From an uncultured Planctomycetota bacterium (GTDB lineage Bacteria; Planctomycetota; UBA11346), in NCBI GenBank assembly GCA_903902515.1, contig CAIUVD010000310.1, positions 1 to 38,066 on the forward strand: DNA of 38,066 nt, in the 5' to 3' direction. How positions within the stretch are numbered: the stretch's first letter is position 1; each line of letters opens with the position of its first letter. Of this stretch, positions 34,363-38,066 are shown piece after piece. A program made the position numbers and the translations under genes. The notes below the pieces were generated by a model. The model had not been told where the DNA came from and did no database searches. It saw only the letters and a list, made by a program, of their open reading frames with translations.

Positions 34363-36000
34363 TCAGGGAATGCCTGAGAGACGGTCGCGGAGGAAATCAG
34401 CGGCCTCCAACAAACCCGGTCCCGTGGGATCTTCCAAAACCTCATCGGGCAGGGCGACCCAGCGCACCGCCAGGCGATCCAGGCCCGGTCGCTGACGCAG
34501 GTCCTGGCTGGCCGGGTGAACGATCACGGCCGGGGCAAGGGCGATGACCTGTTCAGCGGCGTAGGTCGGCCAGCCCCGGAAGTGCGGAGCCGCCACGTCT
34601 TGGCCGCCGGCGGTGGTGATCAGATCGTGGAAACCAGAGCCGATGGTGCCCCCGGTCAGGAGGTCACCGTAGGCCGCCAGGTAAAGAACCGGCGGCCGAA
34701 CGGCGGGCACCGGCACGGCAGCGCGCCGCCGTTCAAGCGTCTGGGCGTGGCGTTCCCCGAGATCCGCGGCCCCAACCGCCGTGGCGATCAGGCGGGTGGC
34801 CGCGAGGTAATCCGCGAAACCACCCATGTCACCGTGGATCAGCACCGGAATGCCCGCCTCCTGGAGACGGGCCAGGCGGTCCTCGGCGGTGCTGGCGGCG
34901 ATCACTAGATCCGGCCGGGCGGCGATCACCGCCTCCACATCGTCGAGGGCGGGCAACCGGGGCCGGCCGGCCCACCGCCGGGCCTGGAGTCCCCGGCTAT
35001 AGGCGCAGGCCACCACCACCCGGTCGGCGGCCACGACTTCGGCCAACACCGCGTCCGCCGTCAGGGACAGGCTGGCGATGCGGGCGTAGGGGTGCACCGG
35101 CACCGCGTGGCCCCGGGCATCCGAGACCGTGACCACCGCCGGGCCAGAAGCGACGGCGGACGGGCGGGCGTGACCGAAAACCACGGGAAAAACCACGGCA
35201 GCAACGATCGACGCCAGGGCCAGGAAAATCTGGAAAGCACCCGCCCGGCGGGTGGCGGGGGGCTGGGGCGGGAAGGGCGGCGGTAGGCCGGCGACCGGGC
35301 CAGGATCCGGGGATTCCACGACGGGACGCAGAACCTCCGCCGGGGTGCCCTGGGCCACTAGGCGCCCTCCCTCCAGCACCAGCACCCGATCCGCGGTGCG
35401 ACGGATCTCATCCTCTTCATGGAGGACCGCGATCACCGTCCGGCCCTCGGCCGCCAGGCTGCGCAACAGGCGATCGAGGGCCCGGGCATGGGTCGTATCG
35501 AGGGCGGCGGTCGGCTCATCCATGAGCAGCACCGGCGCCCCCGTGGCCAGGGCCCGGGCGATCAGCACCCGTTGCTGCTCACCGGCCGACAACTGGGTAA
35601 AAGGTCGCTCCGCCAGGTGGCGGGCGTCGGTGCGGCGCAGGGCCGCATCGACGGCCACAGCATCCGTCGGTCCCAGGCGGGCCAGGGCCCCCAGCCCCGG
35701 GAAGCGACCCTGGGCGACCACCGCCCAGGCCGTCAGGCCGGTGCCCAGGCCGCTGCGCTGGGGGACATAGGCCAGGAGCCGGGCCCGGGCCCCGGGATCC
35801 GTGGGCAGGGGCTGACCGTCGAGGGTCACGGACCCCGTCATCGGCACCAGGCCGAGGACGGCCCGCAGCAGGGTCGACTTGCCCGCGCCATTGGCGCCGG
35901 CCACCACCAGGACTTCCCCGGGGCGGGCCTCGAAGCGCAGGGCGGTCAGCACCAGCTGGCTACCCCTTTGCACCAGCAGAATGGAAACAGCAAGGCTCAT
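34363..36000 (-). CDS. ABC transporter ATPase fused to periplasmic binding protein (BtuD-TM-BtuF type)
   Basis: This single 545-residue frame holds two normally separate subunits. Residues 1-225 are the ABC ATPase: Walker A GANGAGKST (35-43), Q-loop Gln81, signature LSAGEQ (137-142), Walker B VLLMDEP (157-163), H-loop His194. A Pro-rich linker (233-250) with two Arg precedes one hydrophobic helix (about 254-276, FQIFLALASIVAAVVFPVVF). Residues 287-545 are a TroA/BtuF-type helical-backbone binding protein, with YARIASLSLTADAVLAEVVAADRVV, ARPDLVIAAS and GTIGSGFHDLITTAGG. The Arg-Arg before the helix fits N-in, C-out. ATG 36000 overlaps the permease stop (ATGA); the frame is open further upstream, but only as a shadow. 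The chelate (cobalamin, haem or siderophore) is not resolved. Confidence 0.9.
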   Translation of the reverse strand: MSLAVSILLVQRGSQLVLTALRFEARPGEVLVVAGANGAGKSTLLRAVLGLVPMTGSVTLDGQPLPTDPGARARLLAYVPQRSGLGTGLTAWAVVAQGRFPGLGALARLGPTDAVAVDAALRRTDARHLAERPFTQLSAGEQQRVLIARALATGAPVLLMDEPTAALDTTHARALDRLLRSLAAEGRTVIAVLHEEDEIRRTADRVLVLEGGRLVAQGTPAEVLRPVVESPDPGPVAGLPPPFPPQPPATRRAGAFQIFLALASIVAAVVFPVVFGHARPSAVASGPAVVTVSDARGHAVPVHPYARIASLSLTADAVLAEVVAADRVVVACAYSRGLQARRWAGRPRLPALDDVEAVIAARPDLVIAASTAEDRLARLQEAGIPVLIHGDMGGFADYLAATRLIATAVGAADLGERHAQTLERRRAAVPVPAVRPPVLYLAAYGDLLTGGTIGSGFHDLITTAGGQDVAAPHFRGWPTYAAEQVIALAPAVIVHPASQDLRQRPGLDRLAVRWVALPDEVLEDPTGPGLLEAADFLRDRLSGIP

Positions 36001-36962
36001 GCTGGCCGCCGCAACAGGATAAGGGCGAAAACCGGCGCCCCGACCAGGGCCGTCAGGACCCCCAGGGGCAGGGACGCGCCGGGGGCCAAACGGCAGAGGG
36101 CATCGGCGGCGATCAGAAAGGCCGCTCCACCCACAGCGGCGGCCGGCAGCAGGATCCGATGCCCATGGCCGAACCACGGGCGAAGGGCATGGGGCACGAT
36201 CAGGCCGACGAAAGCCACCCCCCCGCCAATGGCCACGGCAGCGGCGGCGAGCATCGCCGTCCACACCAGCAGCCAGCCCCGGGCGGCAACCACCGGAACG
36301 CCGAGGGAAGCCGCTTCGTCATCTCCGGACAGCAGCAGATCGAGGGCCCGGGACCACCACCAGGCGCCGATGATGCCCGCGACGACCAAGGGCAGACCGA
36401 GGAGGACATGGACCATCCCCTTGCCTTCGACGCCCCCCAGGGTGAACGCCACCAGGGCCCGGCCCAGTTCCCAGCGATCCTGGGCCAACCACGTCACCAG
36501 GCTTGCGACGGCAGCGCAGGCCGAGGACCACAGAATGCCGGTCAATAACAGGGTCATGCCCGGGTCGCCGCCCAGACCCTCGGCCCGCCGCGCGGCCCCC
36601 AGGACCACCAGAAGGCTGAGACCGGCTCCGAGAAGACAGCCCACCGGCAAGCCCAGTTCCGGCGGTAGCGCCAGGGGCAACACCGCCCCCTGGAGAAGCA
36701 CCATCACCTGACCACCAAGGGCCGCCCCGGCGGTGGTGCCGAGGACCGATGGACTAGCCAAGGGGTTGCGGAACAGGGCCTGGAGGACCACCCCAGCCAC
36801 CGCCAGGGCGGCCCCGGCCAAGCCCGCGAGAACGACCCGCGTTCCGCGCAGGGCGAGGAAGGTGGACCCCCACTCGCTCCCCAGGGAGCCGTGCCCCAAC
36901 CCCAGCCCGGCGGTGACCGCCCCGGCGAGGATCAGGACCAGGACCACCCAGGCGCGGGGCAT
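35997..36962 (-). CDS. FecCD/BtuC-type ABC transporter permease
   Basis: This 321-residue permease has about ten hydrophobic segments. The family motifs are GTRVVLAGLAGAALAVAGVV then LQALFRNPLASPSVLGTTAG near the N-terminus, GGGVAFVGLIVPHALRPW (the coupling-helix region facing the ATPase), and LPLGVLTALVGAPVFALIL at the end. It carries a metal chelate across the inner membrane. The start is ATG 36962, which overlaps the receptor stop by one base (TGATG); a TTG one codon upstream also fits. It belongs between the outer-membrane receptor and the ATPase-binding-protein fusion, which would supply all remaining transporter parts. Confidence 0.92.
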   Translation of the reverse strand: MPRAWVVLVLILAGAVTAGLGLGHGSLGSEWGSTFLALRGTRVVLAGLAGAALAVAGVVLQALFRNPLASPSVLGTTAGAALGGQVMVLLQGAVLPLALPPELGLPVGCLLGAGLSLLVVLGAARRAEGLGGDPGMTLLLTGILWSSACAAVASLVTWLAQDRWELGRALVAFTLGGVEGKGMVHVLLGLPLVVAGIIGAWWWSRALDLLLSGDDEAASLGVPVVAARGWLLVWTAMLAAAAVAIGGGVAFVGLIVPHALRPWFGHGHRILLPAAAVGGAAFLIAADALCRLAPGASLPLGVLTALVGAPVFALILLRRPA

Positions 36963-38066
36963 CAAAATTCAGCGGTCACGCCGCCGTAACCGGCGAGGGG
37001 CGAGGTGCTGTAGCCCGGAACCCGCTCATAGGCGGTATTCGCAAGGTTTTCTCCCCGGGCGTAGACCTCCCAGCCCTTGGCCGGGCGGTACCCCGCGCTG
37101 GCCCCCAGGACCGCCGAACCGGCCACTTCGGCCCGGGCATCATACTGACTGGCGATGGCCCGGCCGGTGGCATCGAGGCGCAGAGCCGCCCACCAGCGAT
37201 CCTGGTGGAAGGACGGCTGGATGCTGGCCTTGTGCCGGGGCAGGTAGGTGAAGCCCTGGTTGGCGGCGATCTCATCATCAGAGCGATCGGTCCGCTGGGC
37301 CGTGTAGGTCAGGCGCACCCGCAGGCCGGGCTGACCGTCGTTGAGGGTCGCCGCACTTTCCAGGCCCTCGACGCGGTAGCCGCCGGTGTTCCGGTAGCCG
37401 TCATCATAGGTGATGCCATCGAACCAGTAATCGATGTTCTGCAGGTATTCCGTGCGGAAGGCGGTCTGCTCAACGGTCAGGTTTCCTGGGATGCGAGCCA
37501 CAAAGCCGAGGTCCTGGCCCCGGGTCCGCACGGAATCCAGGTCGTCATTGCCGACCGGCGTGCCATAGGTCATCTGGTACAGGGACGGAGCGCGAAAGGC
37601 GGTGCCGGCGCTGCCATGGAGTTTCAGGTCGCCATCAAAAGCGAACACCGCCAGACCCGTGCGCCAGGTTCCAGCCCCACCCTCGCGGGAGTGCTGATCT
37701 TGGCGAGCGGTCTGGCTGAATTCCCACCACTGGCCCCCGAGCAACACCTGGCCCCACAGGCCCCGCAGGGTGTCGTCACCCGTGAAATCCGTGTATTCAT
37801 TCACATCGGCGTGATTGCGGGTCAGGTCCAATCCAATCGTCACCAGGGCCCGGTCGAAGGCCGTACGGCGGCGTTCCGGCGACAGGATTTCGCCCGTGGC
37901 CCGCAGGCCGAGGAAGTCATCCACCGACACATAACGGGTGGCCGAGGTCCCGAAGGTCGAGTTGCGCTCATAATCCCGGGCCGTCCGCGTGCGGGCGGCA
38001 TCGACCACCACCTCGCCCAAGCCCAGGTCGAGGGATCCCCCCGCACTGCCGCGCAGGGAACGAACC
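36962..38066 (-). CDS. TonB-dependent outer-membrane receptor (5' end outside window)
   Basis: The frame runs off the right edge, leaving about 367 C-terminal residues. It shows alternating beta-strands with Trp/Tyr/Phe-rich ends: GQVLLGGQWWEFSQTAR, HGSAGTAFRAPSLYQMTYG (the FRAPS motif of TonB receptors), VEQTAFRTEYLQNIDYWFDG, EVYARGENLANTAYERVPGY, and a final aromatic Phe. This is the beta-barrel of a BtuB-like receptor; the plug and TonB box lie outside the window. It is the first visible gene of the operon with the permease and the fused ATPase. Substrate could be cobalamin, haem or a siderophore. Confidence 0.88.
   Translation of the reverse strand, partial: VRSLRGSAGGSLDLGLGEVVVDAARTRTARDYERNSTFGTSATRYVSVDDFLGLRATGEILSPERRRTAFDRALVTIGLDLTRNHADVNEYTDFTGDDTLRGLWGQVLLGGQWWEFSQTARQDQHSREGGAGTWRTGLAVFAFDGDLKLHGSAGTAFRAPSLYQMTYGTPVGNDDLDSVRTRGQDLGFVARIPGNLTVEQTAFRTEYLQNIDYWFDGITYDDGYRNTGGYRVEGLESAATLNDGQPGLRVRLTYTAQRTDRSDDEIAANQGFTYLPRHKASIQPSFHQDRWWAALRLDATGRAIASQYDARAEVAGSAVLGASAGYRPAKGWEVYARGENLANTAYERVPGYSTSPLAGYGGVTAEF

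Noticed and set aside
36001..36264. N-terminal extension of the fused ABC protein upstream of ATG 36000
   Set aside because: The frame is open, but the extra 88 residues are Arg/Gly/Pro-rich and antisense-like within the permease gene; ATG 36000 forms the usual ATGA overlap and starts the ATPase domain.

Overview
This is a gene-dense, strongly GC-rich bacterial chromosome segment with about 33 protein-coding genes, no rRNA, tRNA or CRISPR, and almost no long gaps. The host is Gram-negative: it has a Kdo transferase (WaaA), a TonB-dependent outer-membrane receptor and a tripartite RND efflux system. It also carries bacillithiol-type genes (BshC and a CGC-motif bacilliredoxin), a monomeric NADP isocitrate dehydrogenase, a nucleoredoxin-like periplasmic thioredoxin and a YhcH-family protein. 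That mix would fit the Planctomycetota/Verrucomicrobiota group or a similar lineage. This placement is inference only; no marker gene in the window settles it.

Layout. (1) 1-3654: a tandem duplication of about 1.44 kb. Each unit holds a secreted hypothetical gene (minus) and a divergent small membrane-protein gene (plus). In the second unit the small gene is fused in frame to a tRNA-dihydrouridine synthase. (2) 3713-5265, minus: a YhcH-family protein and a secreted TPR-like protein. (3) 5400-12260, plus: a heavy-metal efflux operon of Cys/His-rich membrane protein, CzcC, CzcB lipoprotein, CzcA and His-rich periplasmic protein. It is followed by miaB. (4) 13748-22866: two STAS-domain proteins flank a divergent asd. 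The second STAS gene begins a long co-directional run: MFS transporter, MsrAB, PanE, subtilase with a sorting-like tail, small secreted protein and a short BshC. (5) 22853-23313: an AT-richer islet with a possible leaderless small gene, ending in a strong terminator. (6) 23411-27564: divergent sulfite/nitrite reductase and isocitrate dehydrogenase. (7) 27746-30183: a DUF4143 ATPase, a 2-Cys peroxiredoxin and a bacilliredoxin. (8) 30171-32504, minus: thioredoxin-like, CoaC-only flavoprotein and WaaA in one overlapping operon. (9) 32600-34320, minus: thiC under a TPP riboswitch. (10) 34363-38066, minus: TonB receptor, BtuC-type permease, and a single protein that joins the ABC ATPase to the periplasmic binding protein through one membrane helix.

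Themes. Thiol and oxidative-stress functions recur: BshC, bacilliredoxin, peroxiredoxin, MsrAB, thioredoxin-like protein and sulfite/nitrite reductase. Two CoA-pathway genes are present (panE, coaC). Metal handling appears at both ends: efflux on the left, metal-chelate uptake on the right.

The most unusual items are the ATPase-helix-binding protein fusion (34363-36000), the membrane-domain-DusB fusion created beside a diverged tandem duplication (754-3654), and the pairing of a short BshC with a bacilliredoxin in a Gram-negative genome.
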